From NCBI RefSeq assembly GCF_009183655.1, contig NZ_WEIO01000003.1, positions 1 to 64,000 on the forward strand: a stretch of 64,000 nucleotides of DNA, read 5' to 3'. This document shows, one piece after another, positions 1 through 7,428 of the stretch. The position numbers were made by a program, and so were the translations under genes. Source of the DNA: Bacillus aerolatus. Its GTDB lineage: Bacteria; Bacillota; Bacilli; Bacillales; Domibacillaceae. The notes under the pieces are model-generated. The model did not search any database. It saw only the letters and a list, made by a program, of their open reading frames with translations, and had not been told where the DNA came from. Position 1 is the first letter of the stretch, and every line of letters begins with the position of its first letter.

Positions 1-602
1 TCAATTCTCGTTTCATCGACGTCAATACCAATTACGACACCGCCATTCATCGTCACCGCAAGCGGCTGTGCACCACCCATACCGCCAAGGCCCGCTGTAA
101 GAGTGATCGTGTTCTTGAGTGTGCCGTTGAAATGCTGCTTCGCAAGCTCCGCGAACGTTTCATACGTCCCTTGTACAATTCCTTGAGAACCAATATAAAT
201 CCAGCTTCCCGCTGTCATTTGGCCGTACATCATGAGGCCTTTTTGATCCAATTCATGGAACGTATCCCAGTTAGCATAAGCTGGAACAATATTTGAATTG
301 GCGATTAACGCACGCGGCGCATCCTTATGTGTTTTAAAGACAACGACTGGCTTTCCTGATTGAACGAGCAGCGTTTCATCTTCTTCAAGGTTTTTTAACG
401 TTTCCACAATCGCGTCGAAAGATTCCCAGTTACGGGCCGCTTTTCCGATGCCTCCGTAGACGACGAGCTTTTCTGGATGCTCAGCTACCTCGGGATCTAA
501 GTTATTCATCAACATGCGAAGGACAGCTTCTTGCTGCCAGCCTTTTGTGTTTAGTTCTGTTCCTCTGTAACGTTTTACTCGATTTTGTGTAGTTGCACTC
601 AT
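1..602 (-). CDS. hutU: Urocanate hydratase (N-terminal part, cut by window edge)
   Basis: The first 200 residues of urocanase, the histidine-degradation enzyme that hydrates urocanate to imidazolone propionate using tightly bound NAD+. Visible family signatures are [13 protein letters not shown] (about residues 47-59), the [21 protein letters not shown]-like stretch and the Gly-rich [12 protein letters not shown] near the left edge. The start is the ATG at 602, preceded by AGGAGG at a normal distance. The rest of the roughly 550-residue protein lies outside the window. It reads leftward after ferredoxin with a 156-bp AT-rich gap. No hut regulatory site was recognised in that gap. Confidence 0.95.
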   Translation of the reverse strand, partial: MSATTQNRVKRYRGTELNTKGWQQEAVLRMLMNNLDPEVAEHPEKLVVYGGIGKAARNWESFDAIVETLKNLEEDETLLVQSGKPVVVFKTHKDAPRALIANSNIVPAYANWDTFHELDQKGLMMYGQMTAGSWIYIGSQGIVQGTYETFAELAKQHFNGTLKNTITLTAGLGGMGGAQPLAVTMNGGVVIGIDVDETRI

Positions 603-758
603 TTCTTCCTGCCTCCTATTTGTGTTAGTGTTAGTTTCATTTTATACTGAAAATTGCAATAATTTATTATAATTTGATGATGTTTTTATGTTTAATTTCT
701 CACTTTTTATTTTTCAACTTCTTGTTTACGAATTGTTTCATGGTGATTAAATAGCGCT

Positions 759-1037
<279 letters not shown>

Positions 1038-1072
1038 TTACAGCTTAATGAAGCTGAATTAAGAGTTCACTA

Positions 1073-1201
1073 CTATTTCTTTTTCTCTGCGCCTTCTGCT
1101 ATGCCAGTACTATGAAGTGGTTGAACCTTTCGCGCTGCAGTGGAACTACATTTTCCGCAAGCTCTGCAAGGCTCTTTATCTACAAGCTTACATTTCGGCA
1201 T
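1073..1201 (-). pseudogene. Chimeric ferredoxin::reductase mini-ORF (duplication remnant)
   Basis: An open frame of 42 codons. Residues 5-22 (KLVDKEPCRACGKCSSTA) match the ferredoxin N-terminus including the CxxCxxC motif. Residues 25-33 (KVQPLHSTG) match the C-terminal tail of the adjacent reductase (KVQPLHSTS), followed by a Lys-rich end. The upstream leaders of this ORF and of fer share AAAATAAACTT at the same place, and the DNA after its stop resembles the DNA after the reductase stop. The simplest history is a tandem reductase-fer duplication followed by one deletion joining the first fer to the second reductase. A weak GAAGGTG precedes the ATG. Whether it is translated is unknown; the CxxCxxC survives. 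Confidence 0.75.
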
Positions 1202-1251
1202 CACACACCTTCAAAGGGTGAAGTTTATTTTGTATCATAATCAAGCAGAAA

Positions 1252-2277
1252 TTAGGAATGAACGGCTGCTTCTTTTTTGTCACTCTCTCCCATTACACTC
1301 GTACTATGAAGCGGCTGTACCTTCGCTTTTGGATCAATATATACTTTCGCATTGCTAATGGCAGTCGGTGCTTCACCAAATCCGCTGGCGATTAACTTCA
1401 CTTTTCCTTCATACGTACAAATATCTCCTGCTGCATAAATGCCTTCGATATTTGTCTCCATGCGGGAATTGACAACGATGCTGTTTTTCTCAATTTCAAG
1501 GCCCCAGTTTTTAATCGGGCCGAGGGAAGAAACAAAACCGTAAGTAACGACGACATCATCCACATCAACGACTTCTTTTTGTGTGCCTTTTACTTCTTCG
1601 AGTACGACTTGCTCAATCCGGTCTTCTCCGATTAATTCCGTCGGCACGTACGGCGTCAAGATGTTCACAGAAGAATTTTTCATCGTTTCCACGCTGTGCT
1701 CATGTGCGCGGAATTTATCGCGGCGGTGAGCGATCGTTACTTTTTCTGCAATCGGCTCTAGCATAAGCGCCCAGTCAACCGCCGAGTCGCCGCCGCCGAA
1801 TACTTGTACCTTTTTCCCCGCAAACTGATTTAAATCATTAATGAAATAATGAAGGTTTTTGCCTTCGTATTTTTCCGATCCTGCAAGCTCCAGCTTTCTC
1901 GGCTGGAAGGCTCCGTTGCCAGCAGTAATCACGATCGTTTTCGTAAAATGAGTGCCGGCATTCGTTGTCATTTTAAACACGCCATCTGCCTGCTTCTCGA
2001 TTTCCTGCACCGCTTCTTCCAGGCACACAGTCGGGTTGAATTGATCCATTTGCTCTTTTAAATTATCCACAAGCTCCTGCGCTCTCACTTTCGGAAAGCC
2101 AGCTACATCGTAAATGTATTTTTCAGGATAAAGCGCGGACAGCTGCCCGCCAAGCTGCGGAAGACTCTCGATGATTTTGCAAGACATTTGTCTCATCCCT
2201 GCATAAAAAGCAGTAAATAAACCGACGGGCCCTCCGCCTATAATTGTCACGTCAAACACTTTTTCGTTTTGGGGCAT
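1252..2277 (-). CDS. Ferredoxin--NADP+ reductase, YumC/TrxB-like flavoprotein
   Basis: A flavoprotein of 341 residues that moves electrons between NADPH and ferredoxin. It is close to B. subtilis YumC by recalled sequence: [17 protein letters not shown] (FAD-binding), [22 protein letters not shown], the NADP-binding GGGDSAVDW, a C-terminal [13 protein letters not shown] motif and the [12 protein letters not shown] tail. It lacks the CxxC redox pair of thioredoxin reductase. The start at 2277 is preferred because GGAG sits 8 nt upstream; an in-frame ATG at 2286 has only 3 nt. It precedes the chimera and fer in the same direction, forming an electron-transfer unit. Confidence 0.93.
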   Translation of the reverse strand: MPQNEKVFDVTIIGGGPVGLFTAFYAGMRQMSCKIIESLPQLGGQLSALYPEKYIYDVAGFPKVRAQELVDNLKEQMDQFNPTVCLEEAVQEIEKQADGVFKMTTNAGTHFTKTIVITAGNGAFQPRKLELAGSEKYEGKNLHYFINDLNQFAGKKVQVFGGGDSAVDWALMLEPIAEKVTIAHRRDKFRAHEHSVETMKNSSVNILTPYVPTELIGEDRIEQVVLEEVKGTQKEVVDVDDVVVTYGFVSSLGPIKNWGLEIEKNSIVVNSRMETNIEGIYAAGDICTYEGKVKLIASGFGEAPTAISNAKVYIDPKAKVQPLHSTSVMGESDKKEAAVHS

Positions 2278-2446
2278 TCCATTCACTCCTTGTGAGATGC
2301 AAAGTCTCTTGTTTCAAAACATTCAGCCTATAAAATACTCTTCTCTGCAATACTTTAAATTATTTATACATCATCTTTCACAAAAAACTAAGGGCTTTCA
2401 GTGCCTAAGTAAAAAATATTCACAATATAACAAAAAAACATATGAG

Positions 2447-2466
2447 CGGTGCCTGTCACTCCCCGG
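2447..2466 (+). repeat. GGTGCCTGTCACTCCCC dispersed repeat, copy a
   Basis: CGGTGCCTGTCACTCCCCGG, followed by TTTTTGTCGA. Near-identical copies lie at 16997-17016, 18226-18244 and 39469-39487, with diverged ones at 22861-22876 and possibly 7273-7293. Unlike most copies it is not next to a recognisable stop codon. Confidence 0.7.
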
Positions 2467-2482
2467 TTTTTGTCGATGAAAA

Positions 2483-2508
2483 AGAGAGCCAAGATAAATT
2501 GGCTCTCT
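2483..2508 (-). terminator. Rho-independent terminator after the small ORF at 2522
   Basis: A perfect 10-bp inverted repeat (AGAGAGCCAA/TTGGCTCTCT) around a 6-nt loop, followed on the minus strand by TTTTT. The reductase transcript starts beyond it, so the likely client is the tiny ORF ending at 2522. Confidence 0.75.
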
Positions 2509-2521
2509 AGGTTTTCTGTTG

Positions 2522-2623
2522 TTACTTGTGTAGTGAAACGGCTTCGTCGCAAACCCGTTTACAACAGCGCTTTTTCTTTTCTTCAATACTTGTGCAGGAG
2601 TTGAGAAAAATGTGCGTGTTCAT
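2522..2623 (-). CDS. Possible 33-aa Cys-rich peptide
   Basis: A 33-codon frame starting ATG-AAC-ACG. It contains SIEEKKKRCCKRVCDE, which resembles TIEEKRKSYCKTVCEE in the 22-aa ORF at 12274-12342. Both are followed directly by a terminator. Upstream, CRLI-TGA overlaps the ATG (ATGA), echoing CRLASE-TGA at the end of the M20 gene next to the other copy, so this may be the tail of a decayed duplicate of that locus. No good Shine-Dalgarno is seen. The function is unknown. Confidence 0.4.
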   Translation of the reverse strand: MNTHIFLNSCTSIEEKKKRCCKRVCDEAVSLHK

Positions 2624-2703
2624 ATAAGGCGGCAGTTCATGAGCAGGTGCTGAATTGTCAAAATTACAGATTCTCCTTGGCTGATAGGCACTTTTTCAAT
2701 TTT

Positions 2704-2733
2704 TTGTCCTTTTATTATTGGTTGTGGTAAAAT
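2704..2733 (+). promoter_or_regulatory. Promoter of the first sinR
   Basis: -35 TTGTCC, 18-bp spacer and extended -10 (TGGTAAAAT), 45 bp before the sinR ATG. The same TTGTCC-N18-TAAAAT with TG extension occurs in front of the second sinR, which supports it. Confidence 0.7.
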
Positions 2734-2777
2734 AAGGTCGATTGATTATTTTTGAGTACATTCTAAGGGTGAGAAAA

Positions 2778-3104
2778 ATGACTATAGGTGAACGAATCCG
2801 GGAACTTAGGATGAAAAAAGGTTTATCATTGACCGAATTAGCTAACCGTGCAGGAGTAGCGAAATCGTATATTTCTTCGGTTGAACGACAATTACAATTA
2901 AACCCTTCTATCCAATTTCTACATAAAATATCTGCTGTGTTAGATGTAAATGTTGAGAAGTTAATTAACGAGAATAACAGTAAAGAGGATGAAATTGATA
3001 CAGAATGGCTCGAACTTGCTAAAGAAGCGATGGAGTCAGGAATTAGCAAAGAGCAATTCAAGCAATTTCTTGAGTTTCAAAAGTGGCAAAAATCTAATAA
3101 ATAA
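2778..3104 (+). CDS. sinR: SinR-like biofilm master repressor, copy 1
   Basis: A DNA-binding repressor of 108 residues. The N-terminal Cro/CI helix-turn-helix is at residues 1-65 (IRELRMKKGLSLTELANRAGVAKSYISSVERQ). The C-terminal SIN dimerisation domain is at about 74-105 (EWLELAKEAMESGISKEQFKQFLEFQKW). It matches B. subtilis SinR in length (111 aa), order and key motifs. In B. subtilis, SinR represses matrix genes and is titrated by SinI. AAGGGTGAG precedes the ATG at 2778; the frame is open upstream without a better start. It converges on a sinI gene on the opposite strand instead of following it as in B. subtilis. A paralog differing at about a dozen positions lies at 33327. Confidence 0.93.
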   Translation: MTIGERIRELRMKKGLSLTELANRAGVAKSYISSVERQLQLNPSIQFLHKISAVLDVNVEKLINENNSKEDEIDTEWLELAKEAMESGISKEQFKQFLEFQKWQKSNK

Positions 3105-3113
3105 TTTTCACTT

Positions 3114-3151
3114 GGACTTCTCCTGCTTACTTTTTTCAAGTGGAGGAGTCC
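3114..3151. terminator. Hairpin between convergent sinR and sinI (copy 1)
   Basis: GGACTTCTCC pairs with GGAGGAGTCC (one mismatch) 10 bp after the sinR stop. The equivalent place in the second module holds a similar hairpin. It probably ends sinR transcripts, although the T-run is poor. Confidence 0.55.
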
Positions 3152-3333
3152 TGAAAAGATAAGGTAATGGGCAATACTAGGCCTGCTCCAATTTAATATT
3201 ACCTATTTTATGTACGCTCCTTAAATTCGCAAAATTAATCCTGCTGCGACTTCATTTCTCTCCCACTAACACTAAATGGTTTTTTGAAAATTTAACTAAG
3301 ACAAATGCCGCAGCTGCGCTTTTTCAGGAAATT

Positions 3334-3474
3334 TTATACATCGGACTCGAAATTCCCCAAATTCATTTTTCCGCTCTGCAAAAACTCCCTGATTTCCTCG
3401 ATTGATATACCTAAATTTTTAGCTTCTTTGATTAAGGCCACCCACTCTTGATCCAGCAATAGACCTTCAGCCAT
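3334..3474 (-). CDS. sinI: SinI-like antirepressor, copy 1 (46 aa)
   Basis: A 46-residue protein with the SIN dimerisation motif: LDQEWVALIKEAKNLGISIEE, then IREFLQSGK. This parallels B. subtilis SinI (LDQEWVELMVEAKEANISPEE, then IRKYL) and lacks any DNA-binding domain. It is expected to bind the SIN domain of SinR and pull it off DNA. The ATG at 3474 is preceded by AGGGGG 6 nt upstream. It is convergent with sinR. The leader carries a c-di-GMP-I riboswitch ending at 3493, so only 7 nt separate the aptamer from the Shine-Dalgarno. The second copy is at 33884. Confidence 0.88.
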   Translation of the reverse strand: MAEGLLLDQEWVALIKEAKNLGISIEEIREFLQSGKMNLGNFESDV

Positions 3475-3492
3475 AAATATCCCCCTAATATA

Positions 3493-3565
3493 GGCAGCTC
3501 AGCCATCATAGCAAACCACACCTTAGACCTGTAACTTTGCGCCCTTACTTTTCAATAAGTTTGCC
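3493..3565 (-). ncRNA. c-di-GMP-I (GEMM) riboswitch in the sinI leader, copy 1
   Basis: Read on the minus strand: P1 GGCA/TGCC closes the element. P2 is CTTATT-GAAA-AGTAAG with a GNRA tetraloop. The conserved core GGGCGCAAAG is followed by CAGGTCTAAGG, and P3 ends TATGATGGCT. The CUAAGG/UAUG pieces match the tetraloop receptor of the GEMM class. The aptamer ends 7 nt from the ribosome binding site of sinI and no terminator fits between, so control is probably at translation initiation. The sign of control cannot be read by eye. Confidence 0.9.
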
Positions 3566-3702
3566 TTTTTCATAAGTTTCACATTTGATCCCAGTTTAAT
3601 AGACTTTCCGAACAGAAGTCTCCCACCTCAACCGTTAGTTAAGTGTCGAGTAGTTGACTAATAGAGAATACACTAATTTATTCACAGTACTTTAATAGTC
3701 AA

Positions 3703-3767
3703 ATTGTACCATATCCTTTCACGCTTTCACATAACTTTCGTCAAACTCTTTTCGCTTTCTTTCGACG
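3703..3767 (-). promoter_or_regulatory. sinI promoter region with Spo0A-box-like sites, copy 1
   Basis: Extended -10 ATGGTACAAT (hexamer 3703-3708) is shared exactly with the second sinI. Upstream are TGACGAA (3737-3743, fits TGNCGAA) and CGTCGAA (3761-3767, one mismatch to the 0A box). The outer site starts 53 bp from the -10, the same distance as the perfect TGTCGAA in copy 2. In B. subtilis, sinI is activated by Spo0A~P; the assignment here is by motif only. Confidence 0.55.
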
Positions 3768-4149
3768 AAGCTGGACAACAAACTCCCCTTTTCTAAACGA
3801 ATCGTTCCTCTGCCTTTTTTGTCATAATTGCATTTGGTTAATATAGTCGATCTGTAAGATAAGAACAAATAATCCCAGTATTAATTTAAATTCGGAATAA
3901 CTCTTATGAAATAGCGCAATAAGTGCGCGCGGATCAATTGATTGAATATTTAGAATACCAATGTTAAGCTTGTATAAATTTAAAGTCATCAGGTCATCAT
4001 AACGTGTTAGCCAAATTAAAAACAGAAAGGAGCTCCTATCCTAGTTCAGCACCTCAGACTCAAATCAATTGTGAACGCTTTTTAATCTCAGCTCTTCATC
4101 TATGATCTACTCTCATGCGGCAAAATGATAATAGTTTGGAGGGAAAACA
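3768..4149. other. Intergenic region before the symporter; little recognised
   Basis: An AT-rich gap of 382 bp between the sinI control region and the symporter gene. It has a clear GGAGGG before the ATG at 4150. No sigma-54 (GG-N10-GC) or strong sigma-A promoter was seen, and no conserved RNA. Confidence 0.4.
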
Positions 4150-5613
4150 ATGGCGTGGTATTTGAGCTATATTTTAATTTATTTCCTATTTATGTTCGCT
4201 GTAGGATTTTACTATTTTACTAAAGTAAAAACGTCGGATTCTTATTTAATTGCCGGTTGGAATATGGGCTTTTGGAACATTGTCGGTACGATTATTAGTA
4301 CGAACTGCGGTGCCGCTGTGTTTATCGGCTGGATTGGCATGGGGTTCACCGTTGGAGTATCAGGCTTTTTCAAATTTGCTCTCCCTGCTTATTTAACGAG
4401 CATGCTTCTCGTCGCCGTTTTCAGCAAGCCGTTAAGAAGACAAAGGCTGTATACGTTAGCTGACCTATTCAGTGAGCGTTTCGGTTCAAAAACCGGTATC
4501 ATTCCTTCTATCCTCTCCGCTTTCATTTACTCGGTCCCGACGACCGCTCTTCAAATAGTCGGAATGAGTACTGTATTTAGCATCGTGTTTAATATCGATC
4601 CTAAAATAGGAATCGCTTTGTCATTCGCCTTAATTTTAGGTTTCACCATTCTTGGAGGCCTTGTTGCTACAATCGTTACTGATGCCATTCAAAGTGTCAT
4701 TTTGATCGTCGGAATTTTCGTGCTCGCATTCGTTACCTTAAAATTTGGCGGTGGACTTGCCCATGTCATTGAAAGCACGCCGCGTGATTATTTAACTCCT
4801 TTAGGAGCCGGCGGTTTAAACGAAGTGCTCATGTTTGCCTTGTCGGTTGCCCCATTTTATTTAATATGGCAGTCCACGTGGCAGCGCATTTTCGCTTCGA
4901 AAACAGAAAAAATAGCGATTCAAGCAGGTTTGATCGGACACGTCATTACTTTAGGCATATCTGTATTGCCTTTCAGCATCGGAGTGACGGCCCGTCAGTT
5001 CGTCCCTGCCGATATACATCCTGATTTAATTTTCTCCCACATCACTGTCGAACTACTTACTCCAGCCATTGGCGGCATCGTCATCGTCGGCCTTTTATCC
5101 GCTCTAATGACCGGCGCCGATTCCTTTATTCTGCAAGGAAGCTCGAACATTACACAAGACTTGTATTTCCGCCTGTTCAATCCGAAAGCATCTGAGAAAC
5201 AAATGATGTTTGTCGCCCGGTTAAGCGTTGTTGTTATTTCCGTACTCGCCTTAATTTTCGCTTATTTTATGACTGACATTATCAGCATGTACCAATGGGC
5301 ACTAAGAATATCAGCTACAACGCTCGTCTTTCCGTTTTTGGCGATTATGTTCTGGAGAAGAACAACGAACACCGGAATCATCTCCAGCATGATTGCTGCT
5401 TGCTTAGCGACGATCATTTGGCCGTTTTTCGGAACAAACATTGATCAAGTCATACCAGGCTTTATCGTGTCCATTGCGACAGTAGTCATTGTTAGTCTGT
5501 TTACAAAACACTCACCTAGCGAAACGATCAAAGCCGTATTCTGGGAAGACCTCCCTTCCGCCAGTAATAGAGGGGCAGAAGAGTCCGAAACTGAACAAAC
5601 AAATATTATTTAA
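4150..5613 (+). CDS. Sodium:solute symporter family protein, copy 1
   Basis: A 487-residue SSF-family membrane protein with about 12-13 predicted transmembrane segments. Features are AGWNMGFWNIVGTIISTNCGAAVFIG near the N-terminus, a TLADLFSERFG loop, GGLVATIVTDAIQSVI, and ALMTGADSFILQGSSNI, the last resembling the sodium-site region of this family. SSF proteins couple solute uptake to Na+; the substrate cannot be read. The amidohydrolase gene starts 14 bp downstream on the same strand, suggesting uptake of a compound the enzyme hydrolyses. It is a close paralog of the symporter at 13635-15104, which is paired with another amidohydrolase. Confidence 0.88.
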   Translation: MAWYLSYILIYFLFMFAVGFYYFTKVKTSDSYLIAGWNMGFWNIVGTIISTNCGAAVFIGWIGMGFTVGVSGFFKFALPAYLTSMLLVAVFSKPLRRQRLYTLADLFSERFGSKTGIIPSILSAFIYSVPTTALQIVGMSTVFSIVFNIDPKIGIALSFALILGFTILGGLVATIVTDAIQSVILIVGIFVLAFVTLKFGGGLAHVIESTPRDYLTPLGAGGLNEVLMFALSVAPFYLIWQSTWQRIFASKTEKIAIQAGLIGHVITLGISVLPFSIGVTARQFVPADIHPDLIFSHITVELLTPAIGGIVIVGLLSALMTGADSFILQGSSNITQDLYFRLFNPKASEKQMMFVARLSVVVISVLALIFAYFMTDIISMYQWALRISATTLVFPFLAIMFWRRTTNTGIISSMIAACLATIIWPFFGTNIDQVIPGFIVSIATVVIVSLFTKHSPSETIKAVFWEDLPSASNRGAEESETEQTNII

Positions 5614-5627
5614 AAAGGAGCCTCAAG

Positions 5628-7295
5628 ATGAACATTGACCTCATTATAAAAAATGCAAATATCGTTACTTTAGATGAAAAAAATACGGCTGCAAAGTCAC
5701 TGTTAGTATCGGCCGGAAAGATTGTGAAAATCTGCTCTGAATCAGAACCTGACATACAGGGATATATTATTGACTCCCGTACACAGGAAATAGATTTAAA
5801 CGGGGCCACTCTTCTCCCGGGCTTCATCGATACACATAGCCATTTGCTTATGTATGGAGAAATGTTAAATTTTATCGATTGCCGTTCCCCTCTCAACAGC
5901 AATATAGAAGATATTTTACAAAAAGTCAGGGAAAAAGCGGAACAGACGCCGCCGGGAAATTGGATTATGGGCTGGGGATATGACGATACATTACTGGAAG
6001 AAAAAAGACATCCAATGAGAGCAGATTTTGATCAAGTGTCCCCCAACCATCCTGTTTTCATTAGACACATTTCCGGTCACTTCGCCACAGTGAACTCAAA
6101 AGCATTGGAACTGGCCGGACTGACAGAAGAAACACAAGATCCGCCAGGTGGCTTTTTTGGCCGGGATAAGGCAGGAAAGCTGGACGGCGTCATTCACGAA
6201 ATTCCGGCACTAGAAAAAATCATTCCAGCTTTACCTGTTCCAAGCGAAGAGGAAAATATCGAGAACATCGCTAAAGGAGCGCAAGTGTACTTGGCTCAAG
6301 GCATCACAACGTGCACAGATGCCGGGGTTGGACTCGATAAAGGAATCGCTGAACTCGATGCCCATTTAGCCGCAATTAATTCCGGCAGAAACCCGATGAA
6401 TATGAGATTGATGATTATGAATCACTTGCTGAATGAAGACGGACCATTTGCCAATTATACTGCGGAAGGGCTTCAAGTTGAATTAAAACGCAAGTCAAAT
6501 AACAAGGCTCAGCTCGACAGCGCCAAACATTTTCAAGACGGTTCCATTCAAGGCTACACAGCGGCGCTCAGAAAACCTTATTATAGCGACTCCTCCAAAA
6601 TCGGCGAACTGTTGAACGAACAACAAGCGTTCAATGAAGAACTCTTGGATTTGCATAATAGAGGCTTCCGCATTGCCATTCATGGCAACGGCGACCGGGC
6701 CATTGAGTCCAACATCGAAGCGCTTGGAAACGCAATAAAAAGCAGTCCGCGAGACGACCATCGCCACCGGATCGAACATGTGCAAACTGCAAGCTTTGAA
6801 GATTTGCAAACAATGAAACAACTCGGTATTGCCGCTTCCTTCTTTATTAACCACGTTTACTATTGGGGAGAGCGGCACCGCGACATCTTTCTAGGACCAG
6901 AGCGGGCATCTCGGTTGAACCCATTAGCCGAAGCTGTTGACTTGGATTTACTATTTACACTGCATTCCGATTGTCCGATCACGCCGATTTCTCCCCTCTT
7001 CTCTGTATGGGCAGCCGCAAATCGGTTAACGAGCAAAGGCAATGTTCTGGGAGAAAATCAAAAAATAGACGTGCTAACCGCGCTGAAATCAATGACCATT
7101 TACGGAGCAAAACTAAACTTCGAAGAAAACGAAAAAGGAACAATTGAAGTGGGCAAAAAAGCTGACTTCGCTGTGTTGGCCCAAGACCCGTTAACGTGCC
7201 CGCCTGAAGACATAAAAGACATTTCAGTAGCAGCGACCATCATTGACGGGAAAGTTGTTTGGGAAAATAGTGCGGTGCCCGTCACGCTCCGGTAG
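5628..7295 (+). CDS. YtcJ-like metal-dependent amidohydrolase (amidohydrolase 3 family)
   Basis: A 555-residue cytoplasmic enzyme of the amidohydrolase superfamily. Metal-site motifs are DTHSH (HxH after strand 1), IRHISGHFA, AIHGNGDRA, HRIEHVQ and LHSDCP, ending with a composite beta-sandwich strand (GTIEVGKKADFAVLAQDPL). The exact substrate is unknown; family members hydrolyse C-N bonds. An AAAGGAG precedes the ATG. Its last codons (PVTLR) coincide with a copy of the GGTGCCTGTCAC-type repeat (7273-7293), so the C-terminus may have been remodelled by it. A paralog with a signal segment is at 36884. Confidence 0.87.
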   Translation: MNIDLIIKNANIVTLDEKNTAAKSLLVSAGKIVKICSESEPDIQGYIIDSRTQEIDLNGATLLPGFIDTHSHLLMYGEMLNFIDCRSPLNSNIEDILQKVREKAEQTPPGNWIMGWGYDDTLLEEKRHPMRADFDQVSPNHPVFIRHISGHFATVNSKALELAGLTEETQDPPGGFFGRDKAGKLDGVIHEIPALEKIIPALPVPSEEENIENIAKGAQVYLAQGITTCTDAGVGLDKGIAELDAHLAAINSGRNPMNMRLMIMNHLLNEDGPFANYTAEGLQVELKRKSNNKAQLDSAKHFQDGSIQGYTAALRKPYYSDSSKIGELLNEQQAFNEELLDLHNRGFRIAIHGNGDRAIESNIEALGNAIKSSPRDDHRHRIEHVQTASFEDLQTMKQLGIAASFFINHVYYWGERHRDIFLGPERASRLNPLAEAVDLDLLFTLHSDCPITPISPLFSVWAAANRLTSKGNVLGENQKIDVLTALKSMTIYGAKLNFEENEKGTIEVGKKADFAVLAQDPLTCPPEDIKDISVAATIIDGKVVWENSAVPVTLR

Positions 7296-7368
7296 GGAAA
7301 AACAAGCAGGCTTCTGCTGTGTTAACCGGGTCCCACCAGAAGAATGTTTTTTCTCATTAATAATTTAA

Positions 7369-7398
7369 CAGAAGGAGAGCCAAGCGGCTCTCCTTCTG
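7369..7398. terminator. Bidirectional hairpin between convergent genes
   Basis: A perfect 13-bp stem (CAGAAGGAGAGCC/GGCTCTCCTTCTG) with an AAGC loop between the amidohydrolase and nuclease stops. The T-runs are weak. Confidence 0.65.
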
Positions 7399-7428
7399 CA
7401 ATATTTGGGGAGTGTCAGCGGCCGTCCC

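Noticed and set aside
3768-4149. Sigma-54 promoter for the first symporter
   Set aside because: No GG-N10-GC pair with the surrounding consensus on the plus strand.
5606-5902. 98-codon minus-strand ORF opposite the amidohydrolase start
   Set aside because: Antisense shadow of a well-supported gene, with no start signal.
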